Origin: Nocardia transvalensis
Lineage (GTDB): Bacteria > Actinomycetota > Actinomycetes > Mycobacteriales > Mycobacteriaceae
DNA: 64,000 nt
NCBI RefSeq assembly: GCF_015477765.1
Contig: NZ_JADLQQ010000007.1
Span: forward strand, 372,001 to 436,000
Reading direction: 5' to 3'
In this document: piece after piece, positions 1 to 8,377 of the stretch
Layout: each line of letters begins with the position of its first letter
Position numbering within the stretch: the stretch's first letter is position 1
The notes under the pieces: model-generated
What the model was told of the DNA's origin: nothing
Databases searched by the model: none
What the model saw: the letters and a program-made list of their open reading frames with translations, nothing else
Position numbers and translations under genes: made by a program

Positions 1-973
1 GTTCGTCGTCGGGCTTGCCGGCGACGCGGTCTGCCACGAACGCCAGCGGCCCGTCGGGCAGATGCGTCGCCAGCGGCAGCAGATCCAGCCACAGGCCCTG
101 CTCGAGCGCGACATCCATGACCGCGGACAGCACCGGCTCGGTGTGCACGGCCCGACGCTGGGCGAAGACGGCGAGGCTGTCGTGGCTCATGGCCCCGGTG
201 ACCGGCAGCAGCGTGGCCCAGGCGTCGAGTTCGTGCACGGCCTGCACGAGACTGTCGAGGACCTCACCGCCCAGTTGTGCGCTCAGATCGCCGATGCGGG
301 CCCGGTTGGCCGGATTCACCGTCGCCAGCAGGTCGATGCCCTCGGCCCACATATTCTGCTCGTGGGCGGCGCGGACGATGCCCGGCAGCCGGTCGGCGAC
401 GATCTCGAGCAGCGAATCCATACTCGATTTGTCCTCGAGCAGATACCCGACGCGCAGCAGGTCGGCCTCGTCCATAACCGCGGCCGCGGCCCGCATCATC
501 TCCTCCGGCACCACACCCACGAAGCGGCCCATCGTCACATGCTCACCCCGCGAGAGCAGTTGGCGAGCCACCTCGACCACCATGCGCGTGGGCACCTTGG
601 GAATGATGGCGGCGGTGCGGCGCGGATCGAGCGCAATGGTGGCCTCCGCCAGGAACGGCGCGGGCAGGGCCTTGGCGATATCGACGGCGCGGGCCGGTTC
701 CACCGACGCGGCCACCGCCGCGCACAGGGCGGGCCCGAAGGCGCGCTCGGCGGCCTTGGCGGCGATGGGTGTGGGCACCAGTTTCGTTGCGGCGGCGACG
801 CGTTTGAGCTTCGCGGCATCGGCGTCGAACAGCAGGTCGGTGGCGCGGTCGCGGAACGACCGGATCGACTCCGGCGGCAGGTGGGTCAGGAAGTCCAGGG
901 CGTCGGAGTCGGGGATGCCCAGCAGGCGTGCGAGTTTGGTGGTTTCGGCGCGGGCGAGCAGGCGATCCGTCAC
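1..973 (-). CDS. Unidentified actinobacterial protein, 3' end cut by window edge
   Basis: The reading frame starts at a GTG (973-971) and runs off the left edge of the window with about 324 codons visible. The GTG overlaps the stop of the preceding 69-residue gene as GTGA, so the two are probably translationally coupled. The visible protein is Ala/Leu-rich and soluble, predicted all-helical, with no signal peptide or membrane segment. It begins MTDRLLARAETTKLARLLG, and its later part has repeated helical stretches (around EDKSSMDSLLEIVADRLPG). I do not recognise a catalytic motif or a named family. It is the last visible member of a three-gene operon with the EphD-like hydrolase upstream, so a lipid or small-molecule role is possible but not shown. 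Confidence 0.7.
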   Translation of the reverse strand, partial: MTDRLLARAETTKLARLLGIPDSDALDFLTHLPPESIRSFRDRATDLLFDADAAKLKRVAAATKLVPTPIAAKAAERAFGPALCAAVAASVEPARAVDIAKALPAPFLAEATIALDPRRTAAIIPKVPTRMVVEVARQLLSRGEHVTMGRFVGVVPEEMMRAAAAVMDEADLLRVGYLLEDKSSMDSLLEIVADRLPGIVRAAHEQNMWAEGIDLLATVNPANRARIGDLSAQLGGEVLDSLVQAVHELDAWATLLPVTGAMSHDSLAVFAQRRAVHTEPVLSAVMDVALEQGLWLDLLPLATHLPDGPLAFVADRVAGKPDDE

Positions 974-1179
974 AGGCCCAACGCCTTCTTCACGGCCGGG
1001 CGCATCAGCCGGGGGATGAAGTCCATCGACGAATCGATCGCCCCGGCAAGGTTGTTCGACCGCCGCGCCTGCGCGGCGCGCAGCAGGCGATCGAGTTCGG
1101 CGAGTTCGGCGTCGGACAGCGTGGCGAACTCCGGCGGGAGCGCAGCTCCGAGCGTGCGGGCGAGCACTTCGGCGGACAT
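970..1179 (-). CDS. Small hypothetical protein (69 aa)
   Basis: ATG at 1179, stop TGA at 970-972 shared with the GTG of the next gene (GTGA overlap). The 69-residue product starts MSAEVLARTLGAALPPEFA and ends RLMRPAVKKALGL. It is rich in Leu and Ala, helical, and has no signal peptide or metal motif. The gap to the upstream hydrolase is only 31 nt, so it sits inside one operon with it and with the partial gene downstream. Its tight packing between two genes supports real translation. I do not recognise the family. Confidence 0.6.
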   Translation of the reverse strand: MSAEVLARTLGAALPPEFATLSDAELAELDRLLRAAQARRSNNLAGAIDSSMDFIPRLMRPAVKKALGL

Positions 1180-1210
1180 CGGTGGGCCTCCAGATATTTG
1201 GTGCGTGCGA

Positions 1211-2080
1211 TCAGCGGGACGAGTATTCGATCGGGCTGTTGTCCGCGCGCAGATCGTCGATGAAATTGGCGATCGCCTCCACCACCAGCAGCGGTTCGGT
1301 GATCGGCAGCCAGTGATCGGCGGGTAGCCGGTAGCACCACAGCCGGTCCACGCCGCGCCGCACGTGTGCATCGACCGCCGGGACGGCCGCGGCGTCGGCG
1401 CGGTCGACGATCAGCTGCACGGGCACCGCGGTGCGGCGCTCGCGCGGATTGCGCAGGTGATGAACGAGATTGGCGGCGACGATGCGGCCACCGGCGGCGA
1501 GATCGGCGGGCCAGGTGCGGGTCAGCGGGATCGGCCGGGCCCGCAGCCGAGGCCAGCGCAGTAGGCGGCGCCCGAGTACCAGCCAGCCCAGACCGGGCAG
1601 CTTCCACCACCGGGTGTGCGGAAATCGGGGTTGCCGCAGCGACATTCCGAGATGGTCGAGGCTCGGTGCGCCGAGCGCGGTGGCCGAGGCGATCCGGGTG
1701 TTGGCGCGGCCGTCGTAGATCGCCTCCCACACCTGGATCGCGCCCCACCCGTGACCGGCCAGGTGCACGGGCCGGTCGGGGGAGACCGCGTCGATGACGG
1801 CGTAGAGGTCGTCGGCCAGACGAGTGAGCCGGTAGCCGTCCGTCCGCCCGGGGGCGGCGGAGCGGCCGTGGCCGCGAACGTCATAGGTGACCACGCGGAA
1901 ACCATCGGCGAGCATGCGCGCGACCTCGTCCCAGACACGGTGGGTGTCGGTGATGCCGTGCACCAGGACCAGCGTGTCGGCATCGGGGATGCCACGCTCG
2001 TAGACGGCCAGCTCGAGGCCGGCGCCGCGCACGATGCGGCGCCGTGGGCGGGTGACAGTGTCGTCGGGCAGCTGAGTCAT
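1211..2080 (-). CDS. Alpha/beta hydrolase, EphD-like, nucleophile position replaced by Gly
   Basis: The 289-residue product has an epoxide-hydrolase-like fold: oxyanion motif LVHGITD at residues 39-45, YDVRGHGRS at 66-74, and a late catalytic-type His in DHWLP near the C-terminus. The strand-turn-helix that normally carries the nucleophile reads HLAGHGWGAIQVWEA. In EphD-type hydrolases the equivalent is HDWG with Asp as nucleophile; here Gly111 occupies that position, so ordinary epoxide-hydrolase chemistry looks impossible. I chose the ATG at 2080 because a GAGG lies 8 nt upstream; a GTG at 2089 is in frame. First gene of a three-gene operon, divergent from a TetR gene, with a palindromic operator candidate in between. 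It could be a non-catalytic binding protein or use another residue. Confidence 0.8.
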   Translation of the reverse strand: MTQLPDDTVTRPRRRIVRGAGLELAVYERGIPDADTLVLVHGITDTHRVWDEVARMLADGFRVVTYDVRGHGRSAAPGRTDGYRLTRLADDLYAVIDAVSPDRPVHLAGHGWGAIQVWEAIYDGRANTRIASATALGAPSLDHLGMSLRQPRFPHTRWWKLPGLGWLVLGRRLLRWPRLRARPIPLTRTWPADLAAGGRIVAANLVHHLRNPRERRTAVPVQLIVDRADAAAVPAVDAHVRRGVDRLWCYRLPADHWLPITEPLLVVEAIANFIDDLRADNSPIEYSSR

Positions 2081-2116
2081 CTCGTTCACCTCGGGGTGCG
2101 GTCGTGCCGCACCAAT

Positions 2117-2154
2117 TCGTACCGCCAGTACGATGACCGATACTGGCAGTACGA
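2117..2154. promoter_or_regulatory. Imperfect inverted repeat upstream of hydrolase operon, TetR operator candidate
   Basis: Two 14-nt arms, TCGTACCGCCAGTA at 2117-2130 and TACTGGCAGTACGA at 2141-2154, are inverted copies matching at 13 of 14 positions around a 10-nt spacer. It lies 37 nt upstream of the hydrolase start and between divergent genes, as expected for the TetR regulator at 2325. Assignment to that regulator is inference. Confidence 0.6.
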
Positions 2155-2261
2155 ACCGGCGGAATCAATGCCCGGCCGAATGGAACCACTGTGGAGTGGA
2201 TCACAGTGAAGCGACGCCTAAAGTTCGCCTTCGTCCCGGCCTCCGGAGTGCGGACATGAAC

Positions 2262-2276
2262 CGTACCGCTGGTACG
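2262..2276. promoter_or_regulatory. Perfect palindrome upstream of TetR gene, autoregulatory operator candidate
   Basis: CGTACC-GCT-GGTACG is a perfect 6+3+6 inverted repeat 48 nt upstream of the TetR start. It shares the GTAC core with the longer palindrome at 2117-2154, which suggests that both are bound by the same regulator. Confidence 0.5.
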
Positions 2277-2324
2277 TGTATGCTCCGGAGGTAGAGCACT
2301 CACCGCATTCGGAGTCGAGCCACC

Positions 2325-3008
2325 GTGTCCCGTGCCAGCAGCAGATCCGTTCCCCGGATCACCCGTGAGGAAATCGTCGACGCGGCCATCCGGGTGATCG
2401 ACCGCGACGGCCCGCGTCCGAGCATGGACGACATCGCCCGCGAGGCCGGTATCACCAAACCGCGGCTGTACCGGCAGTTCGCCGACAAGGCCGATCTGTA
2501 CACCGAGATCGCCGATCGGGTGTCGCGCAACGCCTTTGCCGCCACCGGCGAGGATATGACGCTGATGCTGCAGCCGCCCCGGGTGGCGCTGCAACGGGTG
2601 TTCGCCCGCTACGCCGAGGGAATTCTGCAGCACCCCAACGTCTTCCGATTCCTGGCCCAGGCGCCGGTGGTGCAGAGCACCGACGGTGCGGTGCTGCAGT
2701 TCGATCTGGGGCGCGATGCCGCACGGCGATTCACCAAACTGGCCCGCGCGATCGCCGAGGCGGTACCCCTGGACACCGACGGCATCGACTATCTGTCGCG
2801 CGCGGTCGTGGGCGCGGTCGTGGCCATTACCGATCTGTGGCTCGAGGACGCCCCCGAACCGTCCGCCGAGCAATTCGTCGATCAGGCCACCGAACTGGTG
2901 TGGGGGCTGATCGACGGATTCCTGCGCCGCCGTGGCATCGCCGCCGACGCCGAGACGCCGATCTTCACCACATTGGCCGAGGTCAACCAGGCACATGGCA
3001 CGGACTGA
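2325..3008 (+). CDS. TetR/AcrR family regulator
   Basis: The 227-residue protein starts at GTG 2325. The N-terminal helix-turn-helix is typical of TetR: REEIVDAAIRVIDRDG, then MDDIAREAGITKPRLYRQFADKADLY around residues 31-58. The C-terminal ligand-binding half is helical and of ordinary length. The gene diverges from the hydrolase operon, and two related palindromes lie between them, so it probably represses both itself and that operon. The downstream acyl-CoA dehydrogenase begins 92 nt later on the same strand and may be co-transcribed. The ligand is unknown; a lipid or acyl-CoA compound would fit the neighbours. Confidence 0.88.
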   Translation: MSRASSRSVPRITREEIVDAAIRVIDRDGPRPSMDDIAREAGITKPRLYRQFADKADLYTEIADRVSRNAFAATGEDMTLMLQPPRVALQRVFARYAEGILQHPNVFRFLAQAPVVQSTDGAVLQFDLGRDAARRFTKLARAIAEAVPLDTDGIDYLSRAVVGAVVAITDLWLEDAPEPSAEQFVDQATELVWGLIDGFLRRRGIAADAETPIFTTLAEVNQAHGTD

Positions 3009-3100
3009 CGGATATTGTTGACATCGCGCCAATAGTGCTGCCACTCTGGTCCGCACGAGGGCCGGTATGGGCCGGTGGGCACGAGACGAAGGATGCAACG

Positions 3101-4246
3101 ATGGTGCGGCGGGCGTGGAGTGACGACGAGGTCGAGGCCGTACGGGAGCTGGCGAGGACCTTCTTCGAGAAAGAGGTGATCCCGCACGAGGAGAAGTTCG
3201 TCGCGCAGGGCCATCCCGACCGCGAACTGTACAACCGGGCCGGGGAACTAGGGCTGCTGTGTGCGGCGGTGCCCACCGAATACGGCGGCGGCGGAGGCAC
3301 GTTCGCGCACGAGGCGGCCATCATCGAGGAACAGTCCTATCTCGGTGACGGTGCGCTGGGCATGCCGGTGCACTCCTCGATCATCGCGCCCTACCTGCAC
3401 GAGTTCGGTTCCGAGGAGCTCAAGCGCCGCGTGCTGCCCAAGGCGGCCAGCGGCGAGATGGTGCTGTCGATCGGCATGACCGAGCCGGGCACGGGATCGG
3501 ATCTGCAGAACATCAAGACCCGCGCGGTGCGCGAGGGCGACGAGTACGTGATCACCGGCTCGAAGATCTTCATCTCCAACGGCTGGCTGTGCGACGGCAT
3601 CGTCATCGCCGCCAAGACCGATCCGACCAAGGGCGCGGCGGGTGTCTCGCTGATCTTCGCCGAGGTCAGCGACGACACGCCCGGATTCAAGCGGGGCCGC
3701 ATCCTGTCCAAGATCGGCGGCAAGGCCCAGGACACCGCCGAGCTGTTCTTCGACGGTCTGCGGGTGCCCGCGCAGAATCTGCTCGGTGCCGCCGAGGGGC
3801 AGGGCTTCTATCAGATGATGCAGCTGCTCGCGCAGGAACGCCTGGTCACCGCGATCATGGCGGTGGCCATGATGGAGAAGGCCGTCGACCTCACCGTCGA
3901 CTACACCAAGGGCCGCGAGGCATTCGGCAAGCCGCTGTTCGCGATGCAGAACACCCGGTTCGAGCTGGCCGAGTGCGCCACCCTCGCGCGGGTGAGCCGG
4001 ACCTTCCTCGATGATGCGATCGTCAAACACCTGCGCGGCGAACTCGACATTCCGACGGCGGCCATGGCGAAGTACTGGCTGACCGACCAGTTGGGTATCG
4101 TGGTGGATCGCTGTCTGCAACTGTTCGGTGGCTACGGCTATATGACGGAATACCCGATCTCCCAGCTGTACACGGGCGCTCGGGTGCTGCGCATCCTGGC
4201 CGGCGCCAACGAGGTGATGAAGGATCTCATTGCCCGCTCACTCTGA
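3101..4246 (+). CDS. Acyl-CoA dehydrogenase
   Basis: The 381-residue FAD enzyme oxidises acyl-CoA thioesters to 2-enoyl-CoA and passes electrons to ETF. The ATG at 3101 follows a GAAGG; an in-frame extension further upstream lacks the fold. Family signatures are present: SIGMTEPGTGSDLQ for FAD/substrate contact, KIFISNGWL, the GREAFGKPL loop, and the C-terminal LFGGYGYMTEYP followed by GANEVMKDLIAR. The position that holds the catalytic Glu in MCAD/SCAD-type enzymes reads LAGA, so it is lost. Glu246 in QERLV matches the alternative position used by isovaleryl-CoA and long-chain enzymes, which hints at branched or long substrates. The TetR gene that follows overlaps its 3' end by 17 nt, implying joint expression. 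Confidence 0.92.
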   Translation: MVRRAWSDDEVEAVRELARTFFEKEVIPHEEKFVAQGHPDRELYNRAGELGLLCAAVPTEYGGGGGTFAHEAAIIEEQSYLGDGALGMPVHSSIIAPYLHEFGSEELKRRVLPKAASGEMVLSIGMTEPGTGSDLQNIKTRAVREGDEYVITGSKIFISNGWLCDGIVIAAKTDPTKGAAGVSLIFAEVSDDTPGFKRGRILSKIGGKAQDTAELFFDGLRVPAQNLLGAAEGQGFYQMMQLLAQERLVTAIMAVAMMEKAVDLTVDYTKGREAFGKPLFAMQNTRFELAECATLARVSRTFLDDAIVKHLRGELDIPTAAMAKYWLTDQLGIVVDRCLQLFGGYGYMTEYPISQLYTGARVLRILAGANEVMKDLIARSL

Positions 4247-4889
4247 TATCCCCGCGCGTGCCGTCGCCGTCGATGCCGACCCGTCGGCGCGGCGGCGACG
4301 GCTGGAGCCGGACGAACGGCGCGCCCAGATTCTGGAGTGTGCGATCGAGATGTTCGGCGAACGCCCGTACGCTGCCGTGTCCACCGCCGAGCTGGCCCAG
4401 CGTGCCGGTGTGGCGCGCGGGCTGATCAACCACTACTTCGGCAACAAGCGCGACCTGTATCTGGCCGTCGTGCGCCGGATGGTGACCCTGCCGCGGCCCG
4501 ACCACATGGTCGTGCCCACCGGCACCACCCGCGAGCGGGTCGACGCCAGCGTGTCGTGGTTGCTGAACACCATCGGCGAACACGGCAGCACGTGGGTGAA
4601 GGTGACCGGCCACGAGGGCATCGGCGACGACCCGGAGGTCCAGCGCATCCTCGACGAGGCCGACGATGCCGCCGCCGACCGCCTGCTGCAGATGGTCGGC
4701 CTGAGCGGCTCCAAGCACAGCGCCGAACTGCGCGCCCTCGTGCGCGCCTACGGCGGCCTGGTCAAAGCCGCAGGCCGAGAATGGATCACCCGCGGTTCCC
4801 TCACCCGCGACCAGGTCCACCACCTGCTCGCCGACATGCTCCTGACCCTGGTCACCAAGTCCTTCCCCAAGGTCGAACGGGGAGCCTAG
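4230..4889 (+). CDS. TetR/AcrR family regulator
   Basis: The 219-residue regulator uses a TTG start at 4230 inside the end of the acyl-CoA dehydrogenase gene; no in-frame ATG or GTG lies before the DNA-binding domain. The HTH reads QILECAIEMFGERPYAA, then AELAQRAGVARGLINHYFGNKRDLY. The longer, basic N-terminus (RRRRLEPDERR) is common in this group. The C-terminal domain around WITRGSLTRDQVHHLLADM resembles regulators of fatty-acid catabolism in mycolic actinobacteria. Overlap with the dehydrogenase suggests that it controls that gene. Its stop overlaps the convergent permease stop by 3 nt, with no terminator between. Confidence 0.88.
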   Translation: MPAHSDIPARAVAVDADPSARRRRLEPDERRAQILECAIEMFGERPYAAVSTAELAQRAGVARGLINHYFGNKRDLYLAVVRRMVTLPRPDHMVVPTGTTRERVDASVSWLLNTIGEHGSTWVKVTGHEGIGDDPEVQRILDEADDAAADRLLQMVGLSGSKHSAELRALVRAYGGLVKAAGREWITRGSLTRDQVHHLLADMLLTLVTKSFPKVERGA

Positions 4890-6319
4890 ATGGCAACCTG
4901 CACCTCGCCGGGGTAGATCATCTGCGCGGGTGGGCGCGCGGTGCGACGGGCCACGGGGTAGTAGAGCGCGGCTGTGACGAGGATGCCGACGATCCACGAG
5001 ATGTCCGCGCCGCCGAGCAGTTCGGTGATGGGGCCGGTGTAGAGCTGCTGGGCCAGGAACGGGATCTGGGCGGCGACGCCGAGCGCATAGCAGCCCAGCG
5101 CCGGGAGGTTCCAGGAGCCGTAGCGGGCGGTGGGATCGTAGAGGGCGGGGATGTCGATGCGTTCGCGGGAGATCAGGTAGTAGTCGAGCAGGTTGATGGT
5201 GCTCCACGGGGTGAAGACCATCAGCAGCACGAGGACGAAGTTCTTGAAGTTGTTCAGGAAATCCGCGCTGGCGGCCAGGGCGATGAGGACCGAGACGGTG
5301 GTGAACGCCAGGATGTAGAGGATGCGGGCGGGACGGGAGATGGTCGTGCGCCGGTCGAATGCGGTGACCGTGGTCAGCATCGACATGAAGCCGCCGTAGG
5401 CGTTGAGGACGTTGACGGTCAGCTTGCCGACCACGATCACCAGGTAGATCAGCACGGCCATGGCGGCTGGCCCGGCGAGGGTGCCGAGGAATCCGACCTG
5501 GTCGCGGGTGAAAGCCGTTCCGGCGCAAGCGGCCACCAGCGCGCCGAAGGTCATCGACCACTGCGAGCCCAGCACGGTTCCGGCGAAGGTGCACCAGAAG
5601 GTGGCTCGGGCGCCGGTGGTGCGGGGCAGGTAGCGGGAGTAGTCCGCGACGTACGGCCCATAGGTCAGCTGCCAGCTCGCGCCGAGCGACACCGCCAGCA
5701 GGAAGGTCGCCGCCTCGAATCCGTGCCCGCCCAGTTGCGCACCGACGTCGTAGTGGGTGAACAATCGCACCGCCAGGTAGGTGAACCCGATGATGCCGAC
5801 CACGGTGGCGATCCGCCCGACCACATGGATCAGCCGATACCCGACCACGGCGACCACGGCGGTGAGCGCCCCGAAGACGACTATGCCGACGGCCGGGTCG
5901 TCGATACCGGCGAGCTTGCCGATCGCCTGACCGGCCAGCACCGTGCCGGTGGCGGCGAACCCGAGATACATCAGGATCACCAGCACCAGCGGCACCACCG
6001 CGCCCCGGACCCCGAATTGTGCCCGGCTGGAGATCATCTGCGGCAACCCGAGCCGCGGGCCCTGCGCGGAATGCAGCGCCATCACCACCCCGCCGACCAG
6101 ATTGCCGATCAGTGTGCCCAGGATCGCCCACACCGCGTCCGCGCCGAAGACGACCGCGAGCGCGCCGTCGACGATCGCGGTGATCTGCATATTGGCACCG
6201 CACCAGAGGGTGAACTGGTGGCGCGGTTGGCCGTGCCGCTCGTCGTCGGGGATGACGTCGATGGTGCGACGTTCGGGAATGAGGACCACTTCGCGGCCGC
6301 CGTCGTTCATGGCGTCCAT
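4886..6319 (-). CDS. NCS1-family purine/cytosine-type permease
   Basis: The 477-residue integral membrane protein has about 12 hydrophobic segments and the arrangement of nucleobase:cation symporter-1 proteins. Visible features include the N-terminal HQFTLWCGANMQITAI region, LGASWQLTYGPYVADYSRYLP in the middle and NFKNFVLVLLMVFTPWSTINLLDYY towards the end. Such proteins import cytosine, purines, allantoin or related rings with a cation; the actual substrate cannot be read from the sequence. ATG 6319 (MDAMNDGG) is chosen, and ATG 6310 is equally possible since neither has a strong ribosome-binding site. It lies 55 nt downstream of the PrmC-like gene on the same strand, so it may be the last gene of that operon. 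Confidence 0.88.
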   Translation of the reverse strand: MDAMNDGGREVVLIPERRTIDVIPDDERHGQPRHQFTLWCGANMQITAIVDGALAVVFGADAVWAILGTLIGNLVGGVVMALHSAQGPRLGLPQMISSRAQFGVRGAVVPLVLVILMYLGFAATGTVLAGQAIGKLAGIDDPAVGIVVFGALTAVVAVVGYRLIHVVGRIATVVGIIGFTYLAVRLFTHYDVGAQLGGHGFEAATFLLAVSLGASWQLTYGPYVADYSRYLPRTTGARATFWCTFAGTVLGSQWSMTFGALVAACAGTAFTRDQVGFLGTLAGPAAMAVLIYLVIVVGKLTVNVLNAYGGFMSMLTTVTAFDRRTTISRPARILYILAFTTVSVLIALAASADFLNNFKNFVLVLLMVFTPWSTINLLDYYLISRERIDIPALYDPTARYGSWNLPALGCYALGVAAQIPFLAQQLYTGPITELLGGADISWIVGILVTAALYYPVARRTARPPAQMIYPGEVQVAI

Positions 6320-6374
6320 CGAAGCAGCCGAGACCGGCTTGCCAGCGGGTTTTCCGGGCAGATCGTGCTGCGGC

Positions 6375-7175
6375 TTATGCTGCGGCCGAACGGGTTCCGA
6401 TGACCACGGTGGCGTAACCGTCCTCGGACTCGGCGATCGTCGGCGTGAGACCGCACTCGGCGAAGACGGCCGCGGCCACCGGCGCCTGGGCCGCACCGGC
6501 TTCGACGAAAAGATGCCCACCCGGGGCGAGCCAGCGCGGTGCCTCGGCCGCCACGCGGCGGACGATATCCAGGCCGTCGGAGCCGCCGTCGAGTGCGGTG
6601 TGCGGTTCGTGATCGCGGGCCTCGGGCGGCATCTGCGCAATCATGGCGCTCGGGACGTACGGGGTGTTGGCCAGCAACAGCGTGACCCGGCCCGCGAGGT
6701 CGGGGGGCAGCGGTGTGAACAGATCGCCCTCGAACACTCGGGCGCCGAACGATGCCAGGTTCCTGGCGGCACAAGCCACTGCGGCCGGTTCGATATCGCT
6801 GGCCACCACCTCGACCCGCACACCCGCCGCCGCCAGCTCGGTGGCCGTCGCCAACCCCAGTGCCCCGCAGCCACAGCACAGATCGACCACCACCGCCGCC
6901 TCGGTATCGGCGCGCGCCAGCGCCTGTTCGACCAGGAACTCCGTGCGCCGCCGCGAGACGAACACCCCCGGCGCGACCGCCACCCGCAGCCCGCGAAACT
7001 CCGCCCAGCCCAGCAGATGCTCCAGCGGCACCCCCGAAACCCGCCGGGTCACCAGCGCTTCCAGTTCATCGGGGGACGCGGCGGCCGCGGTCAGCAGTGC
7101 CGCCTCGTCCTCGGCGAACACACATCCGGCCGCGCGCAGGCGCGCCACCAGGGAGTCGATATCGGGTGCGATCAC
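6375..7175 (-). CDS. PrmC/HemK-related protein N5-glutamine methyltransferase
   Basis: The 266-residue SAM-dependent enzyme starts at GTG 7175. The substrate-docking N-terminal region (SGVPLEHLLGWAEFRG, then VFVSRRRTEFLVEQAL) and the SAM loop VVDLCCGCGALGLA are clear. The catalytic NPPY loop of PrmC reads NTPYVP, a variant typical of the actinobacterial PrmC-related subfamily, whose substrate is unknown. The true release-factor methyltransferase is normally encoded next to prfA, so this copy is likely a paralogue. It lies 40 nt downstream of the DUF218 gene and 55 nt upstream of the permease. Confidence 0.85.
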   Translation of the reverse strand: MIAPDIDSLVARLRAAGCVFAEDEAALLTAAAASPDELEALVTRRVSGVPLEHLLGWAEFRGLRVAVAPGVFVSRRRTEFLVEQALARADTEAAVVVDLCCGCGALGLATATELAAAGVRVEVVASDIEPAAVACAARNLASFGARVFEGDLFTPLPPDLAGRVTLLLANTPYVPSAMIAQMPPEARDHEPHTALDGGSDGLDIVRRVAAEAPRWLAPGGHLFVEAGAAQAPVAAAVFAECGLTPTIAESEDGYATVVIGTRSAAA

Positions 7176-7215
7176 CCGACCATTCTCCGGACCGATCCGG
7201 CGCCGGTCGACCTGC

Positions 7216-8085
7216 TTACCGTGCGGCCGGCAGCAGGAAGGTCCGGGTCGCGTCGAGGTAGATGCCGCGCTGAGCGGCCTTGTTCGGTGGCGGCAACTGG
7301 GAGACCAGCTGATCCAGCGAGGTCATCGCGCCCACCACCCGGGTGCCGGCGACGATGAAATCGGCGACCGCGCGGCGGATATGGTTCGGCGAGGTGACCA
7401 CCACGGCGCTATCGGCACCGGCGTTGCGCAGCAGGCGCGTGCCGAACAGGGCGTTCTGCACCGTCGAGTTCGCCCGGTCCTCCACCAGCACCCGGGAGGC
7501 CGGGATGCCGTGCCCGGTCAGCCAGTTCGCCATCGCGGCCGCCTCCGGCACCCCGTTCTGCGGATTACCGCCCGTCACCACGATCGGCGACATCGGCGCG
7601 GCAATGGCCTGCACCCACGCGGCGGTCAGCCTGCCCACCAGCTCCGGTCGCATACTGCCGTCGGGCAGCAGGCCGTAGCCGAGCACCACGATCCCGGTCT
7701 GCGGGCCGACCAGGGCTGGGAGCGGATTGGGGAGGGTGCCGACGGCTGCGGCGATGGCGCCCAGGACGTTTCGGGCGCCCGCGGCCATGCCCGGATTGAC
7801 CGCGCCGAGACGGGTCAGCGCCACCTCGCGGGTGATGACGTCACCCACGTAGTCCGACCAGATGGCCTGCAGGGCCAGCGCCTGCGTGTCATCGGGGGTC
7901 ACGGCCAGCAGCTGCGCGAGATCGGCCAGCCCGGCCGAATCGTTGCCGTTGAGGAAGTTGGTCTGTGCGGAGTTGTACAGGGGGATGGGGCCGCCGGCGG
8001 TGGCGGTCGCCGCGAACGGTCCGGCGAGGACCAGCGCGGCCGACGAGGCCGCGACGAGACATTTGAAACGCCTTGCGATCTTCAC
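7216..8085 (-). CDS. Secreted YdcF/ElyC-type DUF218 protein
   Basis: The product has 289 residues from GTG 8085. The N-terminus is a signal peptide (MKIARRFK, then a hydrophobic core ending ATATAGG). A DUF218 domain follows from about residue 125: GIVVLGYGLLPDGSM, PIVVTGGNPQNGVPEA, the glutamate/arginine motif RVLVEDRANSTVQNA, then VVVTSPNHIRRA. This is the usual family pattern of lumenal or extracytoplasmic proteins linked to cell-envelope carbohydrate metabolism. The N-terminal 120 residues are an extra helical region found in secreted actinobacterial members. GTG 8097 is an alternative start. It heads the gene run that includes the PrmC-like methyltransferase. Confidence 0.82.
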   Translation of the reverse strand: MKIARRFKCLVAASSAALVLAGPFAATATAGGPIPLYNSAQTNFLNGNDSAGLADLAQLLAVTPDDTQALALQAIWSDYVGDVITREVALTRLGAVNPGMAAGARNVLGAIAAAVGTLPNPLPALVGPQTGIVVLGYGLLPDGSMRPELVGRLTAAWVQAIAAPMSPIVVTGGNPQNGVPEAAAMANWLTGHGIPASRVLVEDRANSTVQNALFGTRLLRNAGADSAVVVTSPNHIRRAVADFIVAGTRVVGAMTSLDQLVSQLPPPNKAAQRGIYLDATRTFLLPAAR

Positions 8086-8377
8086 AGCAGTCGACACCTT
8101 TCCCGAACGAGCAGGGGTCACGCACGTGTTGCCAGCAAGTGGCTCGAGGACGGCCATTTCCACGATACGACCCACCGGCACGCCGGGCGAGGATTTCCCG
8201 CTGTGCGATTTGTGCCGATCACCCGAGTTTCGATAGGGGTTGCGCCGTCGACCGATGAGGTGCATGCATGTCGCTGGTGATGCGCTGATGCGCGGTCCGT
8301 GCTGGTCGGTGCCGATATCCGGGTGTCGGGAGGACGGCAGGCGGAACCGGGTGAGCCGGCAGATAAGCTGTGAGTCC

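Noticed and set aside
4227..6203. A 658-codon minus-strand frame and a 688-codon plus-strand frame over the permease and TetR region
   Set aside because: Arg/Gly-rich composition and no motifs; the permease frame has clear membrane segments.
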